Shown: positions 1 through 8,553, counted from the first letter of the stretch. The stretch is 64,000 nucleotides of DNA from Gammaproteobacteria bacterium UBA7803 (GCA_002480525.1 DLCH01000078.1:28116-92115), one strand, 5' to 3'. The notes: generated from the sequence alone by a model not told the origin. Program-made: numbers and translations.

Positions 1-1144
1 CGTGGCGCGCGCCGTCGATCCGCCAGTCGCCGACGAAGCGCTCGTAGCGCCACAGCTCCGGCCAGGCGCGGATGCGCTGGCCGGCGTCGATCCGGTCCGC
101 CAGGTCGATGAGATCGGCGCGGATCCGCGAGATGTCGATCTCGCCCTGGCCGCCGTCGAAGCGCGTCCGGCCCTGTACGGACGCCGCCAGCGCCTCCGGC
201 GTGTTGCCCGACAGGGTCAGGCGGCCGCCGTAGGCCAGAGGGGCGGCCCAGTGCAGGTCCTGGCCCAGCCAGTCGAGCACGGCTGCGCTGTCGACGCCGT
301 CCAGGGTCGGCTCGACGGTCCAGTGCAGCGGCGCGGTGGCGGCGTCCAGGGTGACCTCGGCCCGGGCCGAGCCGCCGAAGAACGCGGGCGCGTCGATCCT
401 GGCGTCGGCGATGCCGCGACTGCCCTCGCTGGTGACGGTGACGTCGTCGAAACGCCGGCCGTTCCAGCGCAGCCAGTCGAAGCTGCAGCGGCCGTCCCAG
501 TCGTGGGCGCGGACCTGGCCGGCGGGTATCAGCGCGCCGGGGCCGTCCGCCGGGCCCGCGGGCAGCCCGTTGGGTCGTGCGGACAGGTTGCACACGCCCT
601 CGCCGGCCTCGGACTCGATGCGGGTGTCTTCCAGGCGGACGGCGAGGGTGGCGGGGTCGACGTCGATGCGGCCGTTCAGCCGGATCGCCAGCGGTTCGCC
701 GTCTGCGCTGCCGGGCACCCGCAGGGAAGCCGTGAAGGGCGCCGGCTGGCCGGGGGTGAAGTCGCTCAGCGCGGCGTCCACCACGTCGAAGCGCCGGCCG
801 CCCTGCAGCACGGCGACATCCGCCACCCGCAGCGACTGCACGGTCCACTGTTCCGGCGGGTTGAGCAGCTTCAGGGGGTCGAGCCCGATCTCCAGCGCCG
901 CCACCGACCAGGACTGCCCGTCCTGCTCGGCGCTGACGTCGGCGGCGGCAAGGTGCACCGACGGCCACACGGTCCAGGACAGATCGCCGCCGATCCGCAC
1001 GGGCACGCCGGTCTGGCGGGCGATGAGGGACTCTATCTCGGGCTTGAAGCGGTTGGGATCATGCAGCACGTAGGCCGCGGCGGCGGCGCCGGCCGTGGCC
1101 ACCACGAGCACCGCAATCAGGGCGAAGCGCACGACACGCATCAT
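1..1144 (-). CDS. AsmA family protein (3' part off the window)
   Basis: The reverse strand is open from an ATG at 1144 (a second ATG follows at 1141) through the left edge, about 381 codons. The first 25 residues form an N-terminal membrane anchor (RVVRFALIAVLVVATAGAAA). It is followed by the AsmA-type opening in which the protein runs 'LIARQTGVPVRIGGDLSW' and later 'LDPLKLL', then by repetitive beta-rich sequence. The part nearest the window edge (GQGEIDISRIRADLIDLADR) resembles the conserved AsmA C-terminal block. AsmA-like proteins are large inner-membrane-anchored periplasmic proteins linked to outer-membrane lipid transport and assembly. In Pseudomonas an AsmA gene also sits close to the hisB locus, usually followed by mutY, which would lie off the window. 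The family call is firm; the exact paralogue is not. Confidence 0.85.
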   Translation of the reverse strand, partial: MMRVVRFALIAVLVVATAGAAAAAYVLHDPNRFKPEIESLIARQTGVPVRIGGDLSWTVWPSVHLAAADVSAEQDGQSWSVAALEIGLDPLKLLNPPEQWTVQSLRVADVAVLQGGRRFDVVDAALSDFTPGQPAPFTASLRVPGSADGEPLAIRLNGRIDVDPATLAVRLEDTRIESEAGEGVCNLSARPNGLPAGPADGPGALIPAGQVRAHDWDGRCSFDWLRWNGRRFDDVTVTSEGSRGIADARIDAPAFFGGSARAEVTLDAATAPLHWTVEPTLDGVDSAAVLDWLGQDLHWAAPLAYGGRLTLSGNTPEALAASVQGRTRFDGGQGEIDISRIRADLIDLADRIDAGQRIRAWPELWRYERFVGDWRIDGARH

Positions 1145-1209
1145 GAAGGGACCGTCCTGGTCGGGAGTTCAGGGACGGCAGAGTATCGGAAAACCGAGGT
1201 GACTCGAAA

Positions 1210-1250
1210 CTGAACGGCGCTGAGCTGAGCGGCGCTGAGCTGAACGGCGC
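1210..1250. repeat. 15-bp tandem repeat, about 2.7 units
   Basis: Two full units, CTGAACGGCGCTGAG (1210-1224) and CTGAGCGGCGCTGAG (1225-1239), differ at one base and are followed by a partial third unit to 1250. It lies between the AsmA start and the end of the next minus-strand gene, so in the AsmA upstream region. No function can be assigned. Confidence 0.8.
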
Positions 1251-1281
1251 CGGGACGGTTGCGCCCCGGTGCCGGGTGCGA

Positions 1282-1506
1282 TCAGGTGTGCCTGGGCGCG
1301 GACACGGCCCGGCGCAGCAGCCGGCTCGGCGTCCACTCCCGCGGCCACGGCACCGTCAGCGTGGTGCGGCGCTGGCAGCTTCGGACGTGGTCGGCGAGGG
1401 CGCGGCCGGCATCCTGCTGAGAGCCGTAGGGGCCGGCAGCCTGGTTGCCGCGGACGTGGAAGTACCACTGCCCGTCGTCGCCCTGGAATATTCTGTTGGT
1501 AGCCAT
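1282..1506 (-). CDS. Small protein, DUF6316-like
   Basis: A 74-residue protein starting at the ATG at 1506; an in-frame ATG at 1512 would add two residues. The core 'RIFQGDDGQWYFHVRGN' followed by 'AAGPYGSQQDAGRALADHV' has the pattern of short proteobacterial proteins annotated DUF6316 (an aromatic WYF strand, then GP[YF].S..DA). I matched this from memory of the family pattern, not by a search. The C-terminal tail is Arg/Pro rich. It shows no signal peptide and no membrane segment. It points away from the plus-strand gene at 1690. Function unknown. Confidence 0.6.
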   Translation of the reverse strand: MATNRIFQGDDGQWYFHVRGNQAAGPYGSQQDAGRALADHVRSCQRRTTLTVPWPREWTPSRLLRRAVSAPRHT

Positions 1507-1689
1507 GGTCATGCTGGATCGTTGGCGCGGCGGACCTGGTGTGGATACGCTCTGACGCCTCGGCGCTGCGTCCAACGGCCCCCGTCTCCCTGAGTACGAT
1601 CGCATTGCACCATATCCCGATGATGCGCGGATGAAGCTTTTGTATCGGCAATGTAAGGTGCGGTTCCGAAATCATTCCGGAGGACTCCT

Positions 1690-2094
1690 ATGAGCGTGGA
1701 AAGCTGGGATCCGGGCGCCGCAACGGCGCGGCTCGACCGGCAGGCGATCGACGCCCTGCTCGGCGCGGCGGCCCGGCTCGAGCAGGACCGGTTCGGCCTG
1801 GATGGGGCCGCCGCCGGCGCTCTCGCCCGGGTGGCCCGCCACGACGGCGCGGCCTGCGACTGGGCCGCCGCGGCCGGGAACCTCGACGACGATGCGCTGC
1901 TGGCGCTGGTCCGGCTGTTCACGCTGGCGGAGGGCCGTCTGTCCGGCTGGGAGGCGGGCGATGCGTCGCCGGTGATTCCCCTGGTCCGCGAGCTCAAGCG
2001 CCGGGGCGCCTATCCGGCCGAGCTCACGGCGTGGATCAAGGCCAACACGGACAACCGCTTCCTGCCCTACGGCAACCTGATGGATCGGCTTTGA
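1690..2094 (+). CDS. Conserved hypothetical protein upstream of hisB
   Basis: 134 residues, with a good ribosome site (GGAGGA) a few bases before the ATG. It is soluble, Ala/Leu/Asp rich and mostly helical, with no catalytic motif I recognise. The C-terminal block 'WIKANTDNRFLPYGNLMDRL' looks like a conserved signature. It is 50 bp upstream of hisB on the same strand, a place where gammaproteobacteria often carry a small uncharacterised gene. I do not recognise a function; a role in histidine synthesis should not be assumed from position. Confidence 0.75.
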   Translation: MSVESWDPGAATARLDRQAIDALLGAAARLEQDRFGLDGAAAGALARVARHDGAACDWAAAAGNLDDDALLALVRLFTLAEGRLSGWEAGDASPVIPLVRELKRRGAYPAELTAWIKANTDNRFLPYGNLMDRL

Positions 2095-2107
2095 CCGGGC
2101 GAGCGCG

Positions 2108-2113
2108 TATACT
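2108..2113 (+). promoter_or_regulatory. Possible -10 box for hisBA
   Basis: TATACT stands 31 bp before the hisB ATG, in the 50-bp gap after the hypothetical gene. No good -35 box sits at 17-bp spacing (TCGGCT), so this is tentative. Confidence 0.3.
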
Positions 2114-2144
2114 GCGCGATCTTTTTTCCTGAGGGACGAGACCG

Positions 2145-2738
2145 ATGACCGCGCGCACCGCGAGCGTCAGGCGCGACACCGACGAGACCCGCATCACCCT
2201 GGCCATCGACCTCGACGGCACGGGCCGGGCGGATCTCCACACCGGCGTGCCGTTCTTCGACCACATGCTCACCCAGATCGCCCGGCACGGCCTGATCGAC
2301 ATGACCCTGCACGCCGACGGCGACCTCGAGGTGGACGCCCACCACACCGTGGAGGACGTCGGCATCGTGTTCGGCCAGGCGGTGGCCCAGGCCGTGTCCG
2401 ACAAGCGGGGCATTCAGCGCTACGGTCACGCCTACGTGCCGCTGGACGAGTCCCTGTCCCGGGTGGTGCTGGACTTCTCCGGGCGCCCCGGGCTGTTCTA
2501 CCGGGTGGACTACGTGCGCCCGCGGATCGGCGATTTCGACGTGGACCTGCTGCGGGAGTTCTTCCAGGGCTTCGTGAACCACGCTCAGGTGACGGCGCAC
2601 CTGGACAACCTGCGCGGCGAGAACGCCCACCACCAGGCCGAGACCCTGTTCAAGGCGTTCGGCCGGGCGCTGCGCGCGGCGGTCACGGCGGATCCCCGCA
2701 TGGCGGGCCAGATCCCGTCGACCAAGGGGTCGCTCTGA
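2145..2738 (+). CDS. hisB: Imidazoleglycerol-phosphate dehydratase
   Basis: 197 residues, the normal length of the monofunctional enzyme. It dehydrates imidazole glycerol phosphate to imidazole acetol phosphate in histidine synthesis. The two metal-binding His signatures are present: 'DLEVDAHHTVEDVG' in the first half and 'NAHHQAETLFKAFGRAL' near the C terminus, plus the family opening 'GVPFFDHMLTQIARHG'. It lacks the phosphatase half found in the E. coli fusion. The stop is 4 bp before the hisA ATG, so the two are one transcription unit. hisH, which normally lies between hisB and hisA in gammaproteobacteria, is absent. Confidence 0.97.
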   Translation: MTARTASVRRDTDETRITLAIDLDGTGRADLHTGVPFFDHMLTQIARHGLIDMTLHADGDLEVDAHHTVEDVGIVFGQAVAQAVSDKRGIQRYGHAYVPLDESLSRVVLDFSGRPGLFYRVDYVRPRIGDFDVDLLREFFQGFVNHAQVTAHLDNLRGENAHHQAETLFKAFGRALRAAVTADPRMAGQIPSTKGSL

Positions 2739-2742
2739 ACCC

Positions 2743-3495
2743 ATGCTGCTGATCCCCGCCATCGATCTGAAGGACGGCCGCTGCGTGCGCCTGAAGCAGG
2801 GCCGCATGAGCGACGTCACCGTGTTCTCCGACGACCCGGTCGCCATGGCCCGCCACTGGGCGGACCAGGGTTGCCGGCGGCTGCACCTGGTGGACCTCGA
2901 CGGGGCCTTCGCCGGCGAGCCGCGCAACCGCGACCTGATCGCCGCCATCACGGCGGCCCTGCCCGAGCTGCCGGTGCAGGTCGGCGGCGGGATCCGCAGC
3001 GAGTCGGTCATCGAGGGGTACCTGGACGCCGGCGTGTCCCAGGTGATCGTCGGCACCCGGGCCATCGAGGAGCCGGCGTTTCTCGAGGCGATCGCCGCGG
3101 CCTATCCCGGCAAGGTGATTCTCGGGCTGGACGCCCGCGACGGCCGGCTCGCCACCGCCGGCTGGGACGAGACCTCCAGCCGCACGGCGGTGGAGTTCGC
3201 CGAGTGGGCGGGGCGGCTGCCCATCGCCGCCATCGTCTACACGGACATCGAGCGCGACGGCATGCTCACCGGCGTCAACGCGGCGGCCACCGTCGCCCTC
3301 GCCGAAGCGGCCGGCGTGCCGGTGATCGCCTCCGGCGGAGTCAGCGATCTGGTGGATCTCGAGGCGCTCCGGACCGCCTTCCGCGGCAGCTCCGGGACCC
3401 TGCTTGGCGCCATCACTGGCCGAGCGATCTACGCGGGGACTCTGGACTTCCGTGCCGGGCAAGCGTTACTGGATCGCGATCCGTCAGACGCCTGA
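2743..3495 (+). CDS. hisA: ProFAR isomerase HisA
   Basis: 250 residues. It converts ProFAR to PRFAR by an Amadori rearrangement in a (beta/alpha)8 barrel. The catalytic Asp pair is visible: D8 in 'LIPAIDLKDG' and D130 in 'ILGLDARDG'. The phosphate-binding loops 'VGGGIR' and 'IASGGVSD' and the terminal 'LGAITGRAIYAGTLD' are intact, so the protein is complete. The usual downstream partner hisF is missing. Instead the last 83 bp overlap the 3' end of the opposite-strand deacetylase gene. Confidence 0.97.
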   Translation: MLLIPAIDLKDGRCVRLKQGRMSDVTVFSDDPVAMARHWADQGCRRLHLVDLDGAFAGEPRNRDLIAAITAALPELPVQVGGGIRSESVIEGYLDAGVSQVIVGTRAIEEPAFLEAIAAAYPGKVILGLDARDGRLATAGWDETSSRTAVEFAEWAGRLPIAAIVYTDIERDGMLTGVNAAATVALAEAAGVPVIASGGVSDLVDLEALRTAFRGSSGTLLGAITGRAIYAGTLDFRAGQALLDRDPSDA

Positions 3496-4204
3496 GGGAC
3501 GTCACCGCCACGTCCGGCGGCAGCGCCGCCAGCGCTTCCTCCAGATAATCGAGGCTGACGGCGTAGGGATGCGCGATCAGCACCGCGTGGCCGTCCCGCC
3601 GGGCGATGGCCAGCGCCCGCTGGAACTCCCGGTGAATGGCGTCGCGGCGCGGCACGTGGTCGAGGAACACGTCCCGCTCGATGGCCGGAATGCGCGCCTC
3701 CCGGGCCATGGCGTAGGCCACCGTGGCGGGGGTGGTGCGGCTGTCCAGAAACAGCAGGTCGCGCCCCTTGAGCAGGCCCATGAGCCGGCGCATGGCGGCA
3801 TGGTCCTGGGTCAGCCTGCTGCCGGTGTGGTTGTTCACCCCGACGATGCCGGGCACCGCCCGCAGCGCCGCATCCATCAGCGATTCGAAGTGCCCGGCCG
3901 GCATGTCCACGGTGAGCAGCCCGGGAATCGACGCGCCCCGCGACTGGGGCAGTGCTTCCATGGGCTGGTGGAGGATGATCTCGTGGCCGGTGCGCCGGGC
4001 GAGGTCGAGAATGGCCGGCGTCTCCGGCGCGAACGGCAGCACCGCCAGGGTGACCGGCGCGGGAAGGGCCATCACCCGCTCGGCCCGCACCAGGCTGTAG
4101 CCGAGGTCGTCGATCACCACGGCCAGGGAGGCTTCACCCGCCTGCGCCGCGTCGGCGCAGCGGATCAGCAGCCATGCCGCGAGAATGAGGGCCCGGCCCG
4201 TCAA
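3413..4204 (-). CDS. Divergent polysaccharide deacetylase (YibQ-like)
   Basis: I chose the TTG at 4204 as start: an AGGACAGG-like ribosome site lies upstream and the next residues (TGRALILAAWLLIRCADAAQA) are a signal peptide, giving 263 residues. The open frame extends further upstream, but that part is low complexity. The mature protein begins 'ASLAVVIDDLGYS' and contains 'VNNHTGSRLT' and 'LFLDSRTT', typical of the divergent NodB-fold family encoded beside ctpA and envC. Its substrate is unproven; a periplasmic role linked to the cell wall is inferred from context. The last 28 or so residues (after about LTDRDPV) are read from the antisense of hisA and are unlikely to be ancestral sequence. 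Confidence 0.85.
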   Translation of the reverse strand: MTGRALILAAWLLIRCADAAQAGEASLAVVIDDLGYSLVRAERVMALPAPVTLAVLPFAPETPAILDLARRTGHEIILHQPMEALPQSRGASIPGLLTVDMPAGHFESLMDAALRAVPGIVGVNNHTGSRLTQDHAAMRRLMGLLKGRDLLFLDSRTTPATVAYAMAREARIPAIERDVFLDHVPRRDAIHREFQRALAIARRDGHAVLIAHPYAVSLDYLEEALAALPPDVAVTSLRRLTDRDPVTLARHGSPESPRRSLGQ

Positions 4205-4373
4205 GGCAGTGTGCGTCCTGTCCTCAAGGTTGTTGTTCGTCTTGTTCCGGCTTGTCGTTCCGGCCTGCTGGCGACGCGCTCGACGGACCGACTCCCCGAC
4301 GGACCGTCCGGGAGAGGATAAGGCGTTCGCAACGTGGGAGCCAGCCTCACCGCCCGTGCGGGCGGCCGGGGGT

Positions 4374-5561
4374 TCAGAGGCGGGCGTGCAGCCGGCTGGC
4401 GGAGCGCTGGCGGAGAACCTCCAGGGCATCTCCGAGCAGGCGCGCGTCGTAGTCCTCGGCGGACTCCTCGGCGCGGTCGACCACCACGTCCGGCTCGATG
4501 CCGGCATGATCGATGGAGCGTCCGCTGGGGGTGAAGTAGTAGGCGGTGGTGAGCTTGATGGCCCGGTGGGCGGATACCGGCATCACGGACTGCACGGAGC
4601 CCTTGCCGTAGCTGCGCGAGCCCATGACCACGGCCCGGCCGTGGTCCTGCAGGGCGCCGGCGACGATCTCGGCCGCCGACGCGGAACCCCGGTTGACCAG
4701 CACCACCACCGGGGCCGCGGCCAGCGCATCGCCGGCGCTGGCCCGGTAGGTGTGCCGGCTGCTCGGCTGGCGGCCTTCGGTGTAGACGATCATGCCGCGA
4801 TCGAGCAGCGCGTCGGCCACCTCCACGGAGGACTGCAGCACGCCGCCGGGATTGTCGCGCAGGTCCAGCACCAGGCCGGCGAGACCGGCCTCGCCGGATT
4901 CGGCGGCCAGGTCGTCCAGCGCCCGCTCGAAGGCGGCTGCGGTGCCGACCTGAAACTGGGCGATGCGGACGTAGCCGAAACCCGGCTCCAGCAGCCGGGC
5001 TTCCACGCTCGCGAGCTCGATCACCGCGCGCTCGAGGGTCACGATCCGGGTCGCCTCGCCGCGGCGGATCTCCAGGCGCAGCTCGCTGCCCGGCTCGCCG
5101 CGCAGCCGGTCCACCACGTCCACCAGCTTCCAGCCCTTGAGGCCCTCGCCGTCGATGGCGGTGATGCGGTCGCCGGCGGCCAGGCCGGCCCGCTCTGCCG
5201 GGGTGCCGTACATGGGCGCGATCACGGTGAAGTAGTCGTCCTCCAGGCCGAGCTCGATGCCGATGCCGCCGAACTCGCCGCTGGTGTCGGCCTGCAGGTC
5301 CCGGTAGTCGCGCTCGTCCAGGAACGCCGAATGGTCGTCGAGTCCGTCCAGCATGCCCCGCAGCGCGCCCACCACCAGGTCCCGTTCGTTCACGTCGGTG
5401 ACGTAGTTGGCCCGGACGTGGCGCAGCACCTCGTCGATGGCCCGGGCGTGGCCCGACGCCGGCGGCGCGTCCAGCCAGGTGCGGTAGCCGGTGATGCCCA
5501 GGCCGATGCCGGTCACCATGCTGATGACGATGCCGATCAGGGTGATGGGGCGGAGGTTCAT
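4374..5561 (-). CDS. ctpA: C-terminal processing peptidase, S41 family
   Basis: 395 residues from the ATG at 5561. Residues 5-25 form a membrane anchor or uncleaved signal. A PDZ domain spans about 95-170 (FGGIGIELGLED, PAERAGLAAGDRI). The S41 protease core follows with 'VLDLRDNPGG' at 232-240. By alignment with the Prc/CtpA motif the Ser-Lys dyad is Ser295 ('GSASAAEI') and Lys320 ('SYGKGSVQ'). Such periplasmic proteases trim or degrade envelope proteins, often cell-wall hydrolases. It lies between envC and the deacetylase, all minus strand. The 169 bp to the deacetylase start hold two copies of GACGGACCG (4282 and 4298) and no gene. Confidence 0.95.
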   Translation of the reverse strand: MNLRPITLIGIVISMVTGIGLGITGYRTWLDAPPASGHARAIDEVLRHVRANYVTDVNERDLVVGALRGMLDGLDDHSAFLDERDYRDLQADTSGEFGGIGIELGLEDDYFTVIAPMYGTPAERAGLAAGDRITAIDGEGLKGWKLVDVVDRLRGEPGSELRLEIRRGEATRIVTLERAVIELASVEARLLEPGFGYVRIAQFQVGTAAAFERALDDLAAESGEAGLAGLVLDLRDNPGGVLQSSVEVADALLDRGMIVYTEGRQPSSRHTYRASAGDALAAAPVVVLVNRGSASAAEIVAGALQDHGRAVVMGSRSYGKGSVQSVMPVSAHRAIKLTTAYYFTPSGRSIDHAGIEPDVVVDRAEESAEDYDARLLGDALEVLRQRSASRLHARL

Positions 5562-5665
5562 GGCGGAAGTCTGGCACCGAACGGTGCCGCCGTACACCGG
5601 AGCCGCGGGTTCCGTGACGCCGGCCCGGTCGCCGGCGGGACGGGTCCGCGCCCCTGGCGCGGCGC

Positions 5666-6859
5666 TCAGCGGCGGGCGAGCCAGACGATGGGGTCGGTGG
5701 CCTGGCCCTCGTGGCGGACCTCGAAGTACAGGCCGGTGGTGCCGAGGCCGCCGCTGCGGCCGGCCCTGGCGATGACCTCGCCGCCTTCCACCCAGTCGCC
5801 CACGCTCTTGTCCAGGCGGTCCGCGTGGCCGTAGAGGGTCATGTAGCCGCTGCCGTGGTCGACGATGGTGAGCAGGCCGAAGCCGCGCAGCCAGTCCGCG
5901 AACACCACCCGGCCGCGGAACACGGCCTGGACCGGCGCGCCTTCCTCGGCTTCCACCATCAGCCCGTGCCAGGTCAGCCGGCCCTGGGCCCGGGGCTGAC
6001 CGAACGCGTTCATCACGCGCCCCCGGAGCGGCCAGGGCAGGGCGCCCCTGCGCTCGGCGAAGGCCCGGCCGTCCAGGGTCTGGGCCCGGCGCTGCAGCTC
6101 GGCGAGCAGGGTCTCGAGGCGCTCCCGGTCCGCTGCCAGGCGGTCCCGTTCCGCCTCCTTGTCCTCGGTCTCGGCGGCGAGCTCGTCGAGCAGGGCCTGG
6201 CGCTCCCGGCGGGTCTCCACCAGCGCCTGCTGCTCCCGGGCGAGATCGGCCCGGCGCGCCTCGGCATCGGCGGCCCGTTGCTCCAGGCGCGCCTCGTTCT
6301 CGGTCAGCGCGGCCAGGGTTTCGCGGTACTCGGCGACGGCATCCAGCCGGGCGGCGGTGAAGTAGCGGTGGTAGCGCACCATCCGGTCCAGGGTTTCCGG
6401 GGACTGCTGGTTGAGCAGCAGCTTGACGAAATCCTCGCCGGCGAGGCGCTGGGCGGAGGCAAGATGCTCCGCGATGTGGGCCGCCTGGGCCCGCCGCCGG
6501 GCTTCCAGCGCCTGCTGCTCGCTGCGCAGCGCCGTCAGGTCCGCCTGCACGGCGGCGACGGCGGCAGCGGCGGCGTCGACTTCCCGGGACAGTCGCGCGA
6601 CCTGGCGGTCGCTGGCCTGGATCTCCCGCTGCCACTGGGCGCGTTTGCGGGCGGCGCTGCCCAGCCAGACGTCCAGGTCGTTCAGCCGTTCGGCGATCCG
6701 CGCCAGCTCGGCCTCGGTGGCGGCGCGATCCGCTGGGGCGCCGTCAGCGGGCGGCGCGAGCAGCCAGGCGCACAGGCAGATCGCCAGGGCGGCGGACAGA
6801 CGCCGGGCCGTCGGCCCGGCGTTGGGAGGGTCGGTGATGCTGCGCGGGGAGGGCGTCAA
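5666..6859 (-). CDS. envC: Murein hydrolase activator, EnvC-like
   Basis: Start placed at the TTG at 6859, which overlaps the gpmI stop (TTGA) and is followed by a signal-like stretch 'LSAALAICLCAWLLAPPADG'; 397 residues. Residues from about 45 to 260 are heptad-rich coiled coil (RLNDLDVWLG ... REQQALVETRRERQ). The C-terminal 120 residues are a LytM fold ('VFRGRVVFADWLRGFGLLTI', 'TLYGHADRLDKSVGDWV'). The canonical zinc ligands are not preserved (the HxH motif reads 'GLYFEV'). This matches EnvC, which does not cut peptidoglycan itself but activates amidases during division. Part of the gpmI-envC-ctpA run. Confidence 0.92.
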   Translation of the reverse strand: MTPSPRSITDPPNAGPTARRLSAALAICLCAWLLAPPADGAPADRAATEAELARIAERLNDLDVWLGSAARKRAQWQREIQASDRQVARLSREVDAAAAAVAAVQADLTALRSEQQALEARRRAQAAHIAEHLASAQRLAGEDFVKLLLNQQSPETLDRMVRYHRYFTAARLDAVAEYRETLAALTENEARLEQRAADAEARRADLAREQQALVETRRERQALLDELAAETEDKEAERDRLAADRERLETLLAELQRRAQTLDGRAFAERRGALPWPLRGRVMNAFGQPRAQGRLTWHGLMVEAEEGAPVQAVFRGRVVFADWLRGFGLLTIVDHGSGYMTLYGHADRLDKSVGDWVEGGEVIARAGRSGGLGTTGLYFEVRHEGQATDPIVWLARR

Positions 6860-8409
6860 GCAGACCGACGCGCCTGAATCTGCACCAGGGAACGGCCGGT
6901 CATCTCCTGGGGCACCTCCAGATGCATCAGGCTCAGCAGGGTCGGGGCCACGTCCGACAGGGCGCCGTCGGCTTCGAAGCGGACCTGCTGGGGCCCCACG
7001 TAGACCAGCGGCACGGGCTCCGACGTGTGCGCCGTGTGAGCCTGGCCGGTGCCGTGGTCGCGCATCTTCTCGACGTTGCCGTGGTCCGCCGTGACCAGCA
7101 TCTGGCCGCCGCATTCCTCGATGGCCGCCTCGAGCCGGCCCAGGCACTCGTCCAGGGTCTCGACCGCGGCCACGGCGGCGTCGAAGTCGCCGGTGTGGCC
7201 GACCATGTCGCCGTTGGCGTAGTTGCAGACGATGGCGTCGAACTCGCCGGAGCGGATCGCCTTCACCAGCTCGTCCGTCACCTTGCGGGCGCTCATTTCC
7301 GGGCACTGGTCGTAGGTGTCGACCTTCGGTGACGGGATGAGGATGCGGCGCTCACCCTCGTAGGGGTCCTCGCGGCCGCCGGAGAAGAAGAAGGTCACGT
7401 GGGCGTACTTCTCGGTCTCGGCGATGCGGAGCTGGGTGCGGCCCTGCCTGGACAGATACTCGCCGAGGGTGTTGGTCAGCACCGCGGGCTCGAAGGCGCA
7501 GGAGGCGTCGATGTCGTCGGCGTAGCGGGTCAGCATGACGAAGTCCGACAGGGTCACCGTGCTGCGACGCTCGAAGTCGGCGAACCCGGGGTCGACCATG
7601 GCCCGGGTGATCTGCCGGGCACGGTCGGCGCGGAAGTTCATGAACACCACCGCGTCGCCGTCCTGGATGCGCACCGGCAGCTCGCCTTCCGGATGGATGG
7701 CCGTGGGCTGGACGAACTCGTCGCTCTCGTCCCGGGCGTAGGCCTGCTCCAGGGCGGCCGTGGCCGAGGTGGCATGGAACGGCGCCTCGCCCCGGACCAT
7801 CAGGTTGTAGGCCCGCTCGACCCGGTCCCAGCGGCGGTCCCGGTCCATGGCGAAGTAACGGCCGACGATCGAGGCCACCCGGACGTTGTCCAGGCGCCGG
7901 CCGAGGTCTTCCGCCTTCTCCAGGGAGGCGAGCGCGCTGCGCGGCGGGGTGTCGCGGCCGTCCAGGAAGGCGTGCAGATAGACCCGCTCGACGCCGGCCG
8001 CGGCGGCCATCTCCAGGCAGGCGAAGATCTGATCCTCGTGACTGTGGACGCCGCCCGGCGACAGCAGGCCCATCACATGGACGGCGCCGTCGTGCTTCCT
8101 GGCCCGCTCGAACGCGCGATTCAGGGTCCGGTTGCGCTGGAACTCACCCTGCTCGATGGCCCGGTTGATGCGGGTGAGGTCCTGGTACACGACCCGGCCC
8201 GCGCCCAGGTTCATGTGGCCCACCTCGGAATTGCCCATCTGGCCGTCCGGCAGGCCGACGTCGCCGCCGGAGCCGGAGATCAGGGTATGGGGCCGCTCCG
8301 CCCAGAAGCGGTCCCAGTTCGGGGTCCGCGCGGCGGCGATGGCGTTGGCGTCGTCGCTCTCGCTGTATCCGAAGCCATCCAGAACGACAAGCAAAGTAAC
8401 CTTTTTCAT
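6856..8409 (-). CDS. gpmI: 2,3-bisphosphoglycerate-independent phosphoglycerate mutase
   Basis: 517 residues, normal for the family, starting at the ATG at 8409. It interconverts 3- and 2-phosphoglycerate in glycolysis using two metal ions. The nucleophile is Ser61 in 'PDGQMGNSEVGH', and the metal-binding 'LVTADHGN' near the C terminus is present. 'LLVVLDGFGYSE' and 'FLDGRDTPPRS' are further family signatures. The open frame extends upstream but has no plausible ribosome site there, and MKKVTLL is the conserved N terminus. Its TGA overlaps the TTG of envC, so the two are translationally coupled. Conserved neighbour of envC and ctpA in gammaproteobacteria. Confidence 0.97.
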   Translation of the reverse strand: MKKVTLLVVLDGFGYSESDDANAIAAARTPNWDRFWAERPHTLISGSGGDVGLPDGQMGNSEVGHMNLGAGRVVYQDLTRINRAIEQGEFQRNRTLNRAFERARKHDGAVHVMGLLSPGGVHSHEDQIFACLEMAAAAGVERVYLHAFLDGRDTPPRSALASLEKAEDLGRRLDNVRVASIVGRYFAMDRDRRWDRVERAYNLMVRGEAPFHATSATAALEQAYARDESDEFVQPTAIHPEGELPVRIQDGDAVVFMNFRADRARQITRAMVDPGFADFERRSTVTLSDFVMLTRYADDIDASCAFEPAVLTNTLGEYLSRQGRTQLRIAETEKYAHVTFFFSGGREDPYEGERRILIPSPKVDTYDQCPEMSARKVTDELVKAIRSGEFDAIVCNYANGDMVGHTGDFDAAVAAVETLDECLGRLEAAIEECGGQMLVTADHGNVEKMRDHGTGQAHTAHTSEPVPLVYVGPQQVRFEADGALSDVAPTLLSLMHLEVPQEMTGRSLVQIQARRSA

Positions 8410-8438
8410 GGATCCGGTGCCCGTTCGCGAGGCAGCGC

Positions 8439-8447
8439 AGTTTAGCA
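8439..8447 (-). promoter_or_regulatory. Possible extended -10 for gpmI
   Basis: On the minus strand TGCTAAACT (8447-8439) is an extended -10 pattern 30 bp before the gpmI ATG. No convincing -35 is seen, which is tolerated with an extended -10. Sequence pattern only. Confidence 0.35.
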
Positions 8448-8492
8448 GAACGGATATGGGGGAGCCCCGGTTCGAGCGCCTGGTCAGGTGTG

Positions 8493-8498
8493 TATAAT
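8493..8498 (+). promoter_or_regulatory. -10 box for the rhodanese-secB unit
   Basis: A perfect TATAAT lies 55 bp before the rhodanese ATG in the divergent gap with gpmI. The best -35 (TTCGAG at 8471, 16-bp spacing) is weak. The exact consensus in such GC-rich DNA makes a real promoter likely. Confidence 0.5.
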
Positions 8499-8553
8499 CG
8501 CGCGGTTTTGTGAGCCGGCGACCTCCGTCTCCCGCCCGACCCGAAGAATATCC

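Noticed and set aside
2..1213. A 403-codon plus-strand frame at the left edge
   Set aside because: It is the shadow of the AsmA gene, whose reverse-strand translation has a membrane anchor and family motifs.
5666..6030. LytM domain of the EnvC-like protein without zinc ligands
   Set aside because: This is the normal state of EnvC, an activator and not an enzyme.
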